In this document: positions 1-9,921 of the stretch, piece after piece
How the letters are laid out: each line of letters starts with the position of its first letter
How positions within the stretch are numbered: position 1 is the stretch's first letter
Assembly (NCBI GenBank): GCA_965644315.1
Contig: CBFFRQ010000068.1
Coordinates: 310,001-374,000, forward strand
DNA length: 64,000 nt
Direction: 5' to 3'
Source of the DNA: Caecitellus pseudoparvulus
Taxonomy: Eukaryota > Bigyra: Bicosoecida
Position numbers and translations under genes: made by a program
The notes under the pieces: generated by a model
Databases searched by the model: none
Told to the model about the DNA's origin: nothing
What the model saw: the letters and a program-made list of their open reading frames with translations, nothing else

Positions 1-3000
1 GACATCAGCCCATATAGCCAGCCTGTGTTTTCTGTATCAAATGACTTCTCTGTCTTCCGAACCTACGGGAATGCTGACATCGACATCTTTTGCGCAGCAG
101 AGAACGTGGCCAGCTGTGCAGCAAAGATGGGCCCATTGCTACAGCACGCCGCCTCTGTCCCACAGGCTGGAGGGAACCCAATTTTTGGATGCAAACGACC
201 AGTCGTGAACCCCTGTTGGATCAGGAATGGGACAGCCATGGGCGTGGCGTTCGTTGAGGACGAGTGGCGCTCTGGCCGCTGCATGTCTTTCCCGTTAAAG
301 CCAAGCGTGCGTGCGCCGATCACCGTGGGCGAAGCAGTGCTCGAGTGCAGCGACATCATCGCACCACTGCAAGGAGTTCTGACAAACTTTGACACCCCCG
401 CGGTCCGTGAGCAGTACGAACAGCGGATGGCAGTCTCGCAGACCGCCAGCGCGCCTCCAGCCGCTTGGATTGGACTAAACATGACCACCCTCCCTGACCC
501 TGTAAAGGAGAAGGGCCCCTTTTGGGAAACGTCCACGTTTGGCTTCCATGAGTCCCCCACTGAGTACTGGTATGGCACGCTCAATGAGCTTGGCTTTATC
601 GCCGGGCAAAGCATTCAAGACGGCTCAGAGCGCTGTGCCCTGATGACCATCTCAAATGGAGGGTATGCGCCCAACCTTGGGTCCCCATACACAACCGGAT
701 GCACTGGTACCCACGATGCCTTGAGTTGCGCATTTCCTTCCCTCGTGCAGCAAGTTTACTGGAATGTCCCGTGGCATGGAGCGTACAGCCTGGGCAACGC
801 AACCGGGCCCCTGCGGCCTGGTCCTCCGCCAGTTTGCGCAGCCAACAGCATGCCCTCCCCAAGTGCCACTGCTTCGCCATTTCCGACTGTAAGTGGGACT
901 TCGACGGCCCATACAACGCCTTCGACCTCGTCCACTTCTTCGCCATCTTCAACTGCGCTCCCTACGGGCAGCGGGACCGCCACTCCACCCCAGACCCAGC
1001 CTCCTTCCCCTTCGCCATCGAGCACTTCCACTCCATCCAGCACTTCCACTGCTTCCAGCGCAAGGTCGCCCTCCGGAACAGCATCTCTAACGGCAACGGT
1101 AACCCCAAGCGTCACAGTCACGCCCAGTGCCAGCTCGACAGGCAGTGGAACACCATCTTCTTTCTCAACCCCATCGGTTACTGGCTCTGGAACTCCGTCA
1201 GCATCCAGCACACCCACAGGCACACCGAGTCACTCAAGCTCTGCGACAGGCACCCCATCAGCGTCTCCGTCCTCCAGCAACACAGCCAGCACTTCGCCGA
1301 CAGCAACACGCTCGTCAACGGCAAAGGGCACACCTTCTGGCACGCCATCCATGTCAGCCTCCAATTCCGCCTCTCCGACAGGGACTTCCACGGCATCCAG
1401 TACGCCTTCTCACACCGTAACCCCCACCCAATCACCCTCTACATCGCCGACTCAGACTTCCATGGCAACGACGACCAACTCGCCGTCGACCACCGTGTCC
1501 TTGTCTCCGTCTGCAACTGCTAGCGCAACGACCTCGGTCACGCCAACTGCTGCGGCGACGGGCACAGCATCGGCCACGTCCAGCAGGACAGCTGACCCCA
1601 CCTCCAGTGGCACGCCACGCAGCACGGCGTCACCGACAGCGACGGCCACACCGACACACTCGCCCACCTCCTCCCCGACCGCCTCTGGAACCGCAACGCC
1701 CAGCGCCACAAGCACACCGACAAATACCCCCTCACAAACCCCATCTCCTTCTTCGCCCATCTGCCCGCCACTCTTCGTCAGTGGTACACTTGGGAGTTGG
1801 CGCTGCTCGTCAGGTGACAGCGCACAACCAGTGCAATTCTCGCCAGGAGCTGCCACATTGCCAGCTGGAGTGGGTGCTCGCTGCCTGTTCAGTTGCCCGC
1901 CAGGTTTTGCCCCTTGGGGCCTTGTTGGGGCAAAGTGTGTCTTCTCCGGAGCAGGTGCATGGTCGTTCGCACTGCTGCCTGACAGCAGCCCACACACGCT
2001 CGCCTCTGTGTGGGAGGCCCCCTCAGTATGGGATACCGCACCCTCGGGCGCGGCCTTCCCGTCTGCCCCTCAGTGTGTCCGTGTCGCCCCCTTGGCTCCT
2101 GGCCAGCCCACTGTGCTGCAAGTATGTCAGCAGCAAGCAGCGCTGAGCTGGCAGCCGGGGCCTGCACAGCAGCCGCTCTCCTTGCCACCCACCAGCTATG
2201 CATGGTCGCGGCAGCACTTTTCGTGGTTGCTCTCGCTTCCTGTAGGCGTCTCGGGGGGTGCATCATCAGGTGTTGGCTCCGCCGCACTGGCACCCTCTGC
2301 AGCCTTCTCTGGCGCGAACGTGACAGCACTGGCGCAGGTGCTGCGGCAGCAGTGGATCGGGCTGCATGCGGCAGTGGCCACTGGCCTCAGCTTCTATGCT
2401 GTGTTTCCCCACGTGAATGGGACGCAAGCTGAGATCCCAGCAGCAGTGCAAGGCAGCGTCGCGGCGTACTCGCAAGCCACTGGACAGAGCGCCCTGTTGG
2501 CGACGGTGCTTGACCCTGCCTTGGTCCCGCGAGGCAACGTGGTGGGCATGCCGGTGGACACGCTGGTGTCCTTCACTGTCAGGGCTGGGAATGCCTGGGG
2601 CATGTCGAGTGCTTCTACAGAGTCGCGGCCAGTGCGGTTTTCGTCGTCAGAGTGCGGCGCAGTGGCCTTCTCCGCCCGGGTCGCGGGCGGAGCATCGCTC
2701 ACTACGGACGCGAACAAGGGCAACCAGCCGCCTCCGATAGTTTTCGGCGCATCAAGAACAAGAGCCCACGACCGCCGCCTCCTGCAGAGCGGCCCTGGCG
2801 TTGTGCTGGACGCCCGAGTGGGCACGCTGCCGCCTGATCTGACGTGGCCCGAGGTGCCACAGCAGCCGGGCGCGCCAACTGCAGACACGCCCATGTGGAT
2901 CGGCCCCTCGCTGACTCCTCGAGGCGTCGTCATGGCGCTGAGTCTGAGCGACCCGCCAGGCAGATTCGAGAGGGTGGACATCGCCTGCTCTGTAGCCAGG

Positions 3001-6000
3001 CTTGGTGCTGGCGATGCGCCTCCTGCGTTGGCAGTCGTGCCCGAGGCCGTGACTGGCTGGGGCGACCAGGCTGCACCACAAGCAAGTTCGACCTCTCCCG
3101 ATCTTTTAAACCTGGAATTCCAACTCCTGGCTCCGTGGGACGTGTCTCCCTCCCGCTTCAGCGAGCTGGCTGGCTTGCACCGCGTGCAGTGCAGCATTCA
3201 GTCGACTCTCGTGTCCGCTGCCCCAGCCAGCGCCATTCAAGTGTATGCAGGCTTGCCAAACCTGGAGCTGCATGTAAACTACTTGCCGAGCATTGTGCCG
3301 ACCATCGGGGACATGCTGCTGCAGCTACCAGACGGCGCCTGGGCATCCTCATGGACCGGAAGCGCGCCCACTGCCGCAGACTTGGGGCAGGTTGAAGGTG
3401 TGACTGACAGTGCTGCTGGTGCAGGTACTGTTGCTGTTCTTCCTGGCGAGGTTGTCGCCGCGGAGGCGCTGCCACGGTCCCTTGCCGAGGTGTTTCGAGC
3501 CGCCCGCAGTGCCCCTCTGATCCCTGCCCCCGTCGCCCCACTCTCCCCGACTTCGTCCCTCCTCGAGCACTTTCAGTACGCACCAGCCCGCGCTGGGGCC
3601 GCTCCGTCGGCTTTCTTCTCCATGACAGTGACCGGGCAGCAGCGTATTGCGCTGGTTGGTCCCAGCTTGCAGGGCGTGTTGGTGTCCCCGCCTGGCAGCC
3701 CGGTTGGCGAGCCCAGGGACAGGGCCTCGCAGCCATTCACCTTTGCCCCAGGCGTACGGGCATGGTTGGGGGACGCGGAGGTGAACGTCTCACATGTGTC
3801 CTGTGATGGGACCGTCCTGCTTGCCACAACGCCGTCGTTTGCCGCCATGTGCCCCGGGGGGGGGGCGTCCTGCACCGGGGACCGCGCATACCGAACACTG
3901 TGGATCGCTAACCCCCCCATCATTCCACCTGGCTTCTTGCAGCTGGTTGAGGACACTTGGCAGCGCCGGCGGGCAGGCCTCCCGCCGACCTGCGACTGGA
4001 TCCGACCAGGCAGCAGCCTGTATTCGTCTGGCCTGCGAGCATGGGGTTTTGCACCCACCGCAACAAACGCTTCGGCACGTGTGGTGCTGGCACCCGGTGA
4101 CGTGTCTGGCTCCAGCATTGCCTGTCCAGGTGCTTGCCCGGGACTGTCCGCTGCGACCACCTCAGACGGGTCTGCCGCCAGTGCACCGTATTCCTACGGT
4201 GTGTATGTGACCGACCAGTGTGTTGGATTCCCCCCCTCCGGATCGCTGTGCTTCGAGCCTCAGTTTCGGTCCCAGTGCGCTTTCGGCGCGGCAGATGACT
4301 GCGAGCCGTGCGGTGAAGGTGCGGTGTGCCCGGGGGGATATCGCCGGTGGCCCCTGCCTGGCTACTGGGCGGACGGGGAGGCCAGCCCGGCTGGGGTGAT
4401 GAAGTGCGACCCACCCCAAGAGCGATGCCTGGGGTGGGACGTGGACTCAGCCTCGGCCGCGTGTGGGGTGGGATACAACACCCGCGCAGTCGCATGTGGA
4501 GCCTGCGCTGATGGCTACTTCCCCGAGCCATCGGGGGCTTGTGCTGCATGTCCCGAAGGTGTAGGCTTTGTCACAATGCTGGTGTTTCTTGGCTACTTCG
4601 CAGCGGCCTGCCTGGCGCTGTTCCTGGCCACGGCCGCAGCCATCCGAGTGGCCATGTGGCTGCGTGGGGGCACGTTCTCGGGTGGAATTGTCAGGGCAGC
4701 CGAGTTCGTCATGTGGACCGTCACCACTCTGCAAGTCCTGGTGCAGGTGGGCCGTTCTGCCAGCCCCGGTCTGCCAGGGTACATGGCCACGCTGTACGCT
4801 CGTCTGAATGTCTTTCAGTTCGACTCCTCCAGCCTGCTGCACCCCGCCTGCTACGCACTGGGGGTCTTCACCATGGAGCTCATGCAGCTCAGCGGAGCGC
4901 TCGCGCTGGTGTGCATGTCTGCTGGGTTGACGGTGTGGAAGCACACGCAGGCCGTGCAACGACCTGCCACCCTGTTCTCGTGCGCCGGCATGTGGTGGGG
5001 GCTGTCCGCTCTGAAGCCGTGGCTGCGCAGAGCGGCGTTCACGCTGATGACGCTGCTGTATCCGCTCCTCACGAACACAGCCTTTACAATGCTGCACTGT
5101 GTTCCTGTTGCCATGGATGTGACCTCCGAACAGAGCCGTAGTGGGGTGTTGCAAGGCCCAGCGGTGAACACCAGCTCCCTCCGGCCTCAGGCGGCACAGT
5201 CAGTGTCTTACAGGCTAGCTTCCAACACATTTTACGAGTGCTTCGAAGGGCCGCATGTCACCCCCTTCTACCTCGCCATCCTTGTCGTCGTCCTGTACGT
5301 TGTGGGGTATCCGCTGATGTCATTCCTGTGGGTCCGCAGCCGTCTGCAGCGAACTGTGCGCCGCTCCAAGGCAGGGCCGGAGTATGCAGCGTTGCTTGTG
5401 CAAAAGGCCAAGCAGGAGCAGGTGGTGTCCACCAACCGCAGGCAGAAGTGCCGTGCCTGCCTAGCCACGGCCCAGGTCTCCTTATGTCCCTGCACGGTGC
5501 GCCGCACGGCCAGGGGGGCTGGCCCACGGCGTCGCAGCAAGGCCGTCAAGACCATCCTGCACGACCCCCCGACGCAAGCAAGCATGGACATCACGCGGAC
5601 CCCCATGAGCACGACAAACCCGCTCCTAGCAAGCCAGGGCACGCGGGCTCACCGCCGCGCGTCTGTCGTGATGGCCAAAGCCAACCCAGCCTTCGGCAAG
5701 GCGCACACTACCAAGGCCGCGGCACGCAGTGGCAAGGCCCTGCGGCACGAGGGCTTGTCCCGAGCAGACCGACTGCAGGCCATGCGGAGGAAACGGTCCA
5801 AGCGCCGAATGGCCATGGAGAGCGCTGGCGTGTCCCCTCATGCTGTGGCCGGAGGCGGCGGCGGCGGCGAATCCCAGCGCTCTAACATTGTGACGCCAGG
5901 CATGCATGCCCCTCGCGGGCACGATGGGGAGCTGGACCAAGACGAAGAGGAGTGGCTGGCAAGCCGCTTTGGCGGCGGAACAGGCACCCAGACTCCAGGC

Positions 6001-7560
6001 AGCGGCGCCAGCAAGGCGCACTCCTCCCTCGCCGGCGTGCTGCAAGATCGCTACCAGCAAGCCCTGCAGCTAGAGGGCTTTGCGGGCATGGACGCCGTGC
6101 GGGCACGGCAAGCACTGCTGCGGGAGCGTGGTGCTGGCGTTGGCAGCGGGCCCGCTCTGACACAGACGGCAGTCTCTGGAGCCAGCAAGCTCGTCGACGA
6201 CCCCCTGCTGTCCACAGCAGGCAGCGGAGGACAGGGACAGGGCATGGTGAACCCCTTGCTGTCAGGCGGCGGCCCGAGTGCCTCCTCTCCCGTGCCAGAG
6301 AGGAGCCGTGCCCGGCCTGCCCAGGCGCCTGCGCCGCCCAGCGTGTGTCGGCTGTCGCTGTGCTGCTGCCTGCCCCCTGCGTGCTACTACGTGGTGTGCA
6401 CCGTGCCACAGGCCCGCCTCGCTGCCTGCGTACGGAAGGTGGGGCAAAGGCTGGGCTGCAGCATGCTGCGCGGGGCAGCGACCCCCCTGCAAATCACTCG
6501 GGCACGCTTGGACAGCATGCTGGATTCCAGTGTCGAAGTACAGGCGCACATCGGCCTGCAGCACTTTGTCAGCGTGGACTACCGCCCCAGCAAGTTCTTC
6601 TTCCGCCAAGCCGACCTGCTGCTGCTGGCAGTGCTGTCAGTCGTGTTGGTGTTCATGCCGGGCGACTCGTCAGCCTCCTGGGCGGCAGGCGCCTTAGCAG
6701 CCACCCTGCTCCCAGTGCTGGGCCTGGCCGCGTGGACTGCCGCGGCGCAGCCGTACCTGCGTGGCCACGAGTGGAAGGGGCCTGTGCGTGTGGGCGCTTT
6801 GCTCGTCACGGCCGTGGCTGCCGTGCTGAACTACGTCACTGTCTGCACACACGTCCTGCGCACCTGCGCCTCCTCCCAGCCGCTCGTGGAGGGGCTGTCA
6901 GTCGGTGTGGTGCTGCTGGCGGCAGTACTGCTGGCAGTGCTGTTTGTGTCGTTTTGGAGGGTCTTGCTGTCAGGCGCGGCGCTGGAAGCAGCCCTATCCA
7001 GGGCCAGTGCCAAGCGCACCAGGTCACCGGGGTCGTTGCCCGCTGACCCCATCAAGTACCAGCCTGGCGGCAACCCCCTCCTGCAGCCCTCTTCGGCGCC
7101 TCGGGCCCCCGGCACGGAACACCGCCGACCTCTGTCACAAGCTCCTCGACCGGTGGCCTTGCAGCCGAAACCACTGTCTGCCTCCACGCGCAAGCTGCTC
7201 ACTGCGTCACACACCTTTGCATCTGGAGCCGTTGCTGATGCCCGCACCTTGGCCACGCCTGAGCGCGCCCGGCAGCGGCGGAGCAAAGCTGAGGCTGCAG
7301 CTGCGGCAAAGAAGGCAAAGCTGCAGCGGATGCGCACGGAAGCTGCCATCCCCCACGGCATTGCCGCATTCAAGGGTCTGGGGGGGCGAGTGTCGGCTAC
7401 TCCGTCACAGCCAGGTGACATTGCGCCCTCGTCCGTGCTGGACAAGCAGCGCCCAGCTACTGCCGTCCCTGAAACGAAGGGCGGCCCGTCAAAGGCCCAG
7501 GCCCTGTCGGCGTTTGCAAGTCGCCCAGTCAAGGCCAGGGGATCGCGCCAGTCTGTGTGA
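1..7560 (+). CDS. Giant mucin-stalked multi-pass membrane receptor (5' partial)
   Basis: The frame is open from base 1, so the gene starts outside the window; 2519 residues are visible and the stop is at 7558-7560. Order: a Cys-containing extracellular part (to about 280), a Ser/Thr/Pro mucin-like stalk (about 284-587), a sushi-like Cys/Gly segment (CPPGFAPWG), a long unassigned ectodomain, and a Cys-rich module (about 1404-1520, CEPCGEGAVCPGGY, then CxxC pairs) like the ephrin-receptor/GCC2-GCC3 modules of protist surface proteins. About five hydrophobic helices (1521-1780), a 420-residue basic cytoplasmic insert and about four more helices (2200-2323) follow, then a basic tail. Function unknown; a cell-surface sensor or adhesion protein is the likeliest role. 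The layout resembles the RCC1 receptor at 51433-55614. No intron is needed. Confidence 0.8.
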   Translation, partial: DISPYSQPVFSVSNDFSVFRTYGNADIDIFCAAENVASCAAKMGPLLQHAASVPQAGGNPIFGCKRPVVNPCWIRNGTAMGVAFVEDEWRSGRCMSFPLKPSVRAPITVGEAVLECSDIIAPLQGVLTNFDTPAVREQYEQRMAVSQTASAPPAAWIGLNMTTLPDPVKEKGPFWETSTFGFHESPTEYWYGTLNELGFIAGQSIQDGSERCALMTISNGGYAPNLGSPYTTGCTGTHDALSCAFPSLVQQVYWNVPWHGAYSLGNATGPLRPGPPPVCAANSMPSPSATASPFPTVSGTSTAHTTPSTSSTSSPSSTALPTGSGTATPPQTQPPSPSPSSTSTPSSTSTASSARSPSGTASLTATVTPSVTVTPSASSTGSGTPSSFSTPSVTGSGTPSASSTPTGTPSHSSSATGTPSASPSSSNTASTSPTATRSSTAKGTPSGTPSMSASNSASPTGTSTASSTPSHTVTPTQSPSTSPTQTSMATTTNSPSTTVSLSPSATASATTSVTPTAAATGTASATSSRTADPTSSGTPRSTASPTATATPTHSPTSSPTASGTATPSATSTPTNTPSQTPSPSSPICPPLFVSGTLGSWRCSSGDSAQPVQFSPGAATLPAGVGARCLFSCPPGFAPWGLVGAKCVFSGAGAWSFALLPDSSPHTLASVWEAPSVWDTAPSGAAFPSAPQCVRVAPLAPGQPTVLQVCQQQAALSWQPGPAQQPLSLPPTSYAWSRQHFSWLLSLPVGVSGGASSGVGSAALAPSAAFSGANVTALAQVLRQQWIGLHAAVATGLSFYAVFPHVNGTQAEIPAAVQGSVAAYSQATGQSALLATVLDPALVPRGNVVGMPVDTLVSFTVRAGNAWGMSSASTESRPVRFSSSECGAVAFSARVAGGASLTTDANKGNQPPPIVFGASRTRAHDRRLLQSGPGVVLDARVGTLPPDLTWPEVPQQPGAPTADTPMWIGPSLTPRGVVMALSLSDPPGRFERVDIACSVARLGAGDAPPALAVVPEAVTGWGDQAAPQASSTSPDLLNLEFQLLAPWDVSPSRFSELAGLHRVQCSIQSTLVSAAPASAIQVYAGLPNLELHVNYLPSIVPTIGDMLLQLPDGAWASSWTGSAPTAADLGQVEGVTDSAAGAGTVAVLPGEVVAAEALPRSLAEVFRAARSAPLIPAPVAPLSPTSSLLEHFQYAPARAGAAPSAFFSMTVTGQQRIALVGPSLQGVLVSPPGSPVGEPRDRASQPFTFAPGVRAWLGDAEVNVSHVSCDGTVLLATTPSFAAMCPGGGASCTGDRAYRTLWIANPPIIPPGFLQLVEDTWQRRRAGLPPTCDWIRPGSSLYSSGLRAWGFAPTATNASARVVLAPGDVSGSSIACPGACPGLSAATTSDGSAASAPYSYGVYVTDQCVGFPPSGSLCFEPQFRSQCAFGAADDCEPCGEGAVCPGGYRRWPLPGYWADGEASPAGVMKCDPPQERCLGWDVDSASAACGVGYNTRAVACGACADGYFPEPSGACAACPEGVGFVTMLVFLGYFAAACLALFLATAAAIRVAMWLRGGTFSGGIVRAAEFVMWTVTTLQVLVQVGRSASPGLPGYMATLYARLNVFQFDSSSLLHPACYALGVFTMELMQLSGALALVCMSAGLTVWKHTQAVQRPATLFSCAGMWWGLSALKPWLRRAAFTLMTLLYPLLTNTAFTMLHCVPVAMDVTSEQSRSGVLQGPAVNTSSLRPQAAQSVSYRLASNTFYECFEGPHVTPFYLAILVVVLYVVGYPLMSFLWVRSRLQRTVRRSKAGPEYAALLVQKAKQEQVVSTNRRQKCRACLATAQVSLCPCTVRRTARGAGPRRRSKAVKTILHDPPTQASMDITRTPMSTTNPLLASQGTRAHRRASVVMAKANPAFGKAHTTKAAARSGKALRHEGLSRADRLQAMRRKRSKRRMAMESAGVSPHAVAGGGGGGESQRSNIVTPGMHAPRGHDGELDQDEEEWLASRFGGGTGTQTPGSGASKAHSSLAGVLQDRYQQALQLEGFAGMDAVRARQALLRERGAGVGSGPALTQTAVSGASKLVDDPLLSTAGSGGQGQGMVNPLLSGGGPSASSPVPERSRARPAQAPAPPSVCRLSLCCCLPPACYYVVCTVPQARLAACVRKVGQRLGCSMLRGAATPLQITRARLDSMLDSSVEVQAHIGLQHFVSVDYRPSKFFFRQADLLLLAVLSVVLVFMPGDSSASWAAGALAATLLPVLGLAAWTAAAQPYLRGHEWKGPVRVGALLVTAVAAVLNYVTVCTHVLRTCASSQPLVEGLSVGVVLLAAVLLAVLFVSFWRVLLSGAALEAALSRASAKRTRSPGSLPADPIKYQPGGNPLLQPSSAPRAPGTEHRRPLSQAPRPVALQPKPLSASTRKLLTASHTFASGAVADARTLATPERARQRRSKAEAAAAAKKAKLQRMRTEAAIPHGIAAFKGLGGRVSATPSQPGDIAPSSVLDKQRPATAVPETKGGPSKAQALSAFASRPVKARGSRQSV
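850..1765 (+). repeat. Ser/Thr/Pro-rich mucin-like coding repeat
   Basis: A low-complexity tract encodes about 300 residues of short S/T/P/G/A units (for example SGTPSASSTPTGTPS), dense in potential O-glycosylation sites. It stays in frame with the receptor gene, so it is a protein stalk and not a non-coding satellite. Units are degenerate at DNA level, so it is not a fresh microsatellite expansion. Confidence 0.8.
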
Positions 7561-7758
7561 GAGCTTGATGTCCAACCGGCGTGGAACCCCCCCCCCTCAC
7601 TATGCTCAAATGAACCTACCCAATCAAAACATACCTCACAAATACCGAGCTTGATCACGGAAAGCGCAGCATCATCATTCTCAAAGCAGCCAGGTGCTGC
7701 AGAGCTGCGTGCTCTTGCTGGCTACGCTGGTGTTTGGCGAGAACAGGGCAGCCACACC

Positions 7759-9872
7759 ATGTCAGAGCTTGCCACGGCGGCGCGTGAGTTCACGACCCGC
7801 CTGCTGCGTCCTGCATAAGCAAGTTACTCATGTGCTGCCCTCCCCCACCTCTGCCACAGATAGCCGCCGTGAGCGCTACGTGCAGGCCATCGCGGAAATG
7901 GTGGCGGGGCTGACGCAGGTGAGCCTCTCTAAATCCGTGCCCAGGGCGCGCACAGTCGCACCCCAGCCCTGTCCCCGCAAGCAGGCATACGATAACAAGA
8001 AGCCGCTGAACTTCTCCAAATTCAAGCTGGACATCGCGCGCAAGTACAAGCTGGAGACAACTCCAAGGGTACGTGGCCGTGTATTTCCGCACCGCCACAC
8101 CAACGACCTGCCACACTCCAGCCTCCTTGCTCGAAGTACAGATGGTGGACATCATTGCGGCCATCCCCCTTGACTACAAGGAAAAGCTGACACCATTCCT
8201 GAAGGCAAAGCCCATCCGCTCTGCCTCGGGCGTGTCGGTCGTCGCAGTGATGAGCAAGCCACATCGATGCCCGCACATCCACTTCACGGGCAACGTGTGT
8301 GTGTACTGCCCTGGCGGGCCTGACTCAGACTTCGAGTACTCCACCCAAGCATACACTGGCTACGAGCCCACAAGCATGCGTGCCATCCGGAGCCGGTATG
8401 ACCCGTACCTGCAGACTCGGGACCGGGTGACACAGCTGCGAAGTCTGGGCCACACTGTTGACAAGGTGCGTGGCGTGTCTGTGGCCTGCCCCAACGCCCC
8501 TGTCGCTATACCCTGCCAGTGCCACCCCAGGCCAGCAGCGGCACGTAACAGGAGGCAACATGGAACCCGGGCGGGTCTCTGGCGCGTGGGCTGACACCCC
8601 CCTCACATGCGTTTGTACCTTGTCCACACCCCCCTCCTTTCTCAGGTGGAATTCATCGTCATGGGCGGCACGTTCATGTCTCTGGACGCCCAGTACAGGG
8701 ACTACTTCATCCGCAACCTCCACGATGCGCTGAGTGGGCATTCCTCTGCCTCGGTGCCGGAAGCCGTAAGCTTCTCGGAGCAGGCCAACACCAAGTGCAT
8801 TGGCATCACCATCGAGACGCGGCCTGACTACTGCCTGCGCCCGCACCTGAACGACATGCTGTCGTACGGCTGCACCCGCATCGAAATTGGGGTGCAGAGC
8901 GTGTATGAGGACGTGGCACGGGACACGAACCGCGGGCACACCGTGGCGGCCGTGTCCAACGCCTTCGCTCTGAGTCGGGACTCGGGTTTCAAGGTTGTCA
9001 CTCACATGATGCCAGACCTGCCCAACATGGGGTGGGAGCGGGACTTGGCAGGCTTCGCGGAGTTCTTCGAGAACCCTGCCTTCAGGCCAGATGGCCTGAA
9101 GATCTACCCCACCCTGGTCATTCGAGGGACAGGGCTGTACGAGCTGTGGAAGACGGGCGCGTACCAAAACTATCCCCCCGAGCAGCTGGTGGACCTGGTG
9201 GCACGGGTCCTCGCCATGGTGCCGCCCTGGACTCGCGTGTACCGCATCCAGCGAGACATCCCCATGCCGCTTGTCACATCCGGCGTGGAGAACGGCAACT
9301 TGCGGGAGCTGTCCCTGGCTCGGATGCGCGAGCTGGGGCTGGCCTGCCGGGACGTGCGCACACGGGAGGCTGGCATCCGGGACATCCACCACCGCGTGCG
9401 GCCCGATCAGGTGGAGTTGGTTCGGCGGGACTACTGGGCCAACGGCGGCTGGGAGACGTTCCTGTCCTACGAAGACCCCGCCCAGGATATCCTCGTGGGG
9501 CTCCTGCGCCTCCGCCGCCTCTCCCCCGCCAGCACCTTCCGCAAGGAGTTGTCCTTGCCAGGTGGCGCCATGCCCGGTGCAGAGAGCCTGGACGACTCGG
9601 TGCGCTGGGACAGTGCGCTGGGGGGCACAGGGGTGTCCATGGTGCGGGAGCTGCACGTGTACGGCAGCGCCGTGCCAGTGCACGGGCGCGACCCCACCAA
9701 GTTCCAGCACCAGGGCTTTGGCACGCTGCTCATGGAGGAGGCGGAGCGCATCGCCAGGTCCGAGCATGGCTCGGACAAGCTTGCCGTGATTGCCGGCGTC
9801 GGCACGCGGTACTACTACCGCAAGCTGGGCTACTCCTTGGACGGCCCGTACATGTCGAAAATGTTAATGTGA
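7759..9872 (+). CDS. ELP3: Elongator complex protein 3 (radical SAM / GNAT tRNA-modifying enzyme)
   Basis: Catalytic subunit of Elongator, which starts cm5-type modification of wobble uridine in tRNA. Modelled exons: 7759-7783, 7860-7918, 7985-8068, 8142-8465, 8646-9872 (572 aa). All introns are GT-AG and phases agree; the first exon is only 25 nt. The radical-SAM cysteines in [14 protein letters not shown] fall at residues 99, 109 and 112, the human positions as I recall them. Other matches: [51 protein letters not shown], and a C-terminal acetyltransferase fold ([31 protein letters not shown]). A short extra loop, roughly [12 protein letters not shown], lies just before the acetyltransferase part. 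It converges on the next gene, 49 bp away. Confidence 0.97.
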
Positions 9873-9921
9873 ACTGTTTTGCGAGCGTGTTTGTTCTCAG
9901 CCAATGCAAGCGTTTGTCTCA

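Noticed and set aside
850-1765. Ser/Thr/Pro tract as a non-coding satellite or CRISPR-like array
   Set aside because: It remains in one frame within a long coding sequence; units are irregular and lack spacers.
8325-9767. 480-codon minus-strand open frame opposite ELP3
   Set aside because: It is antisense to a conserved catalytic exon; long antisense frames are expected when third positions are almost all G or C.
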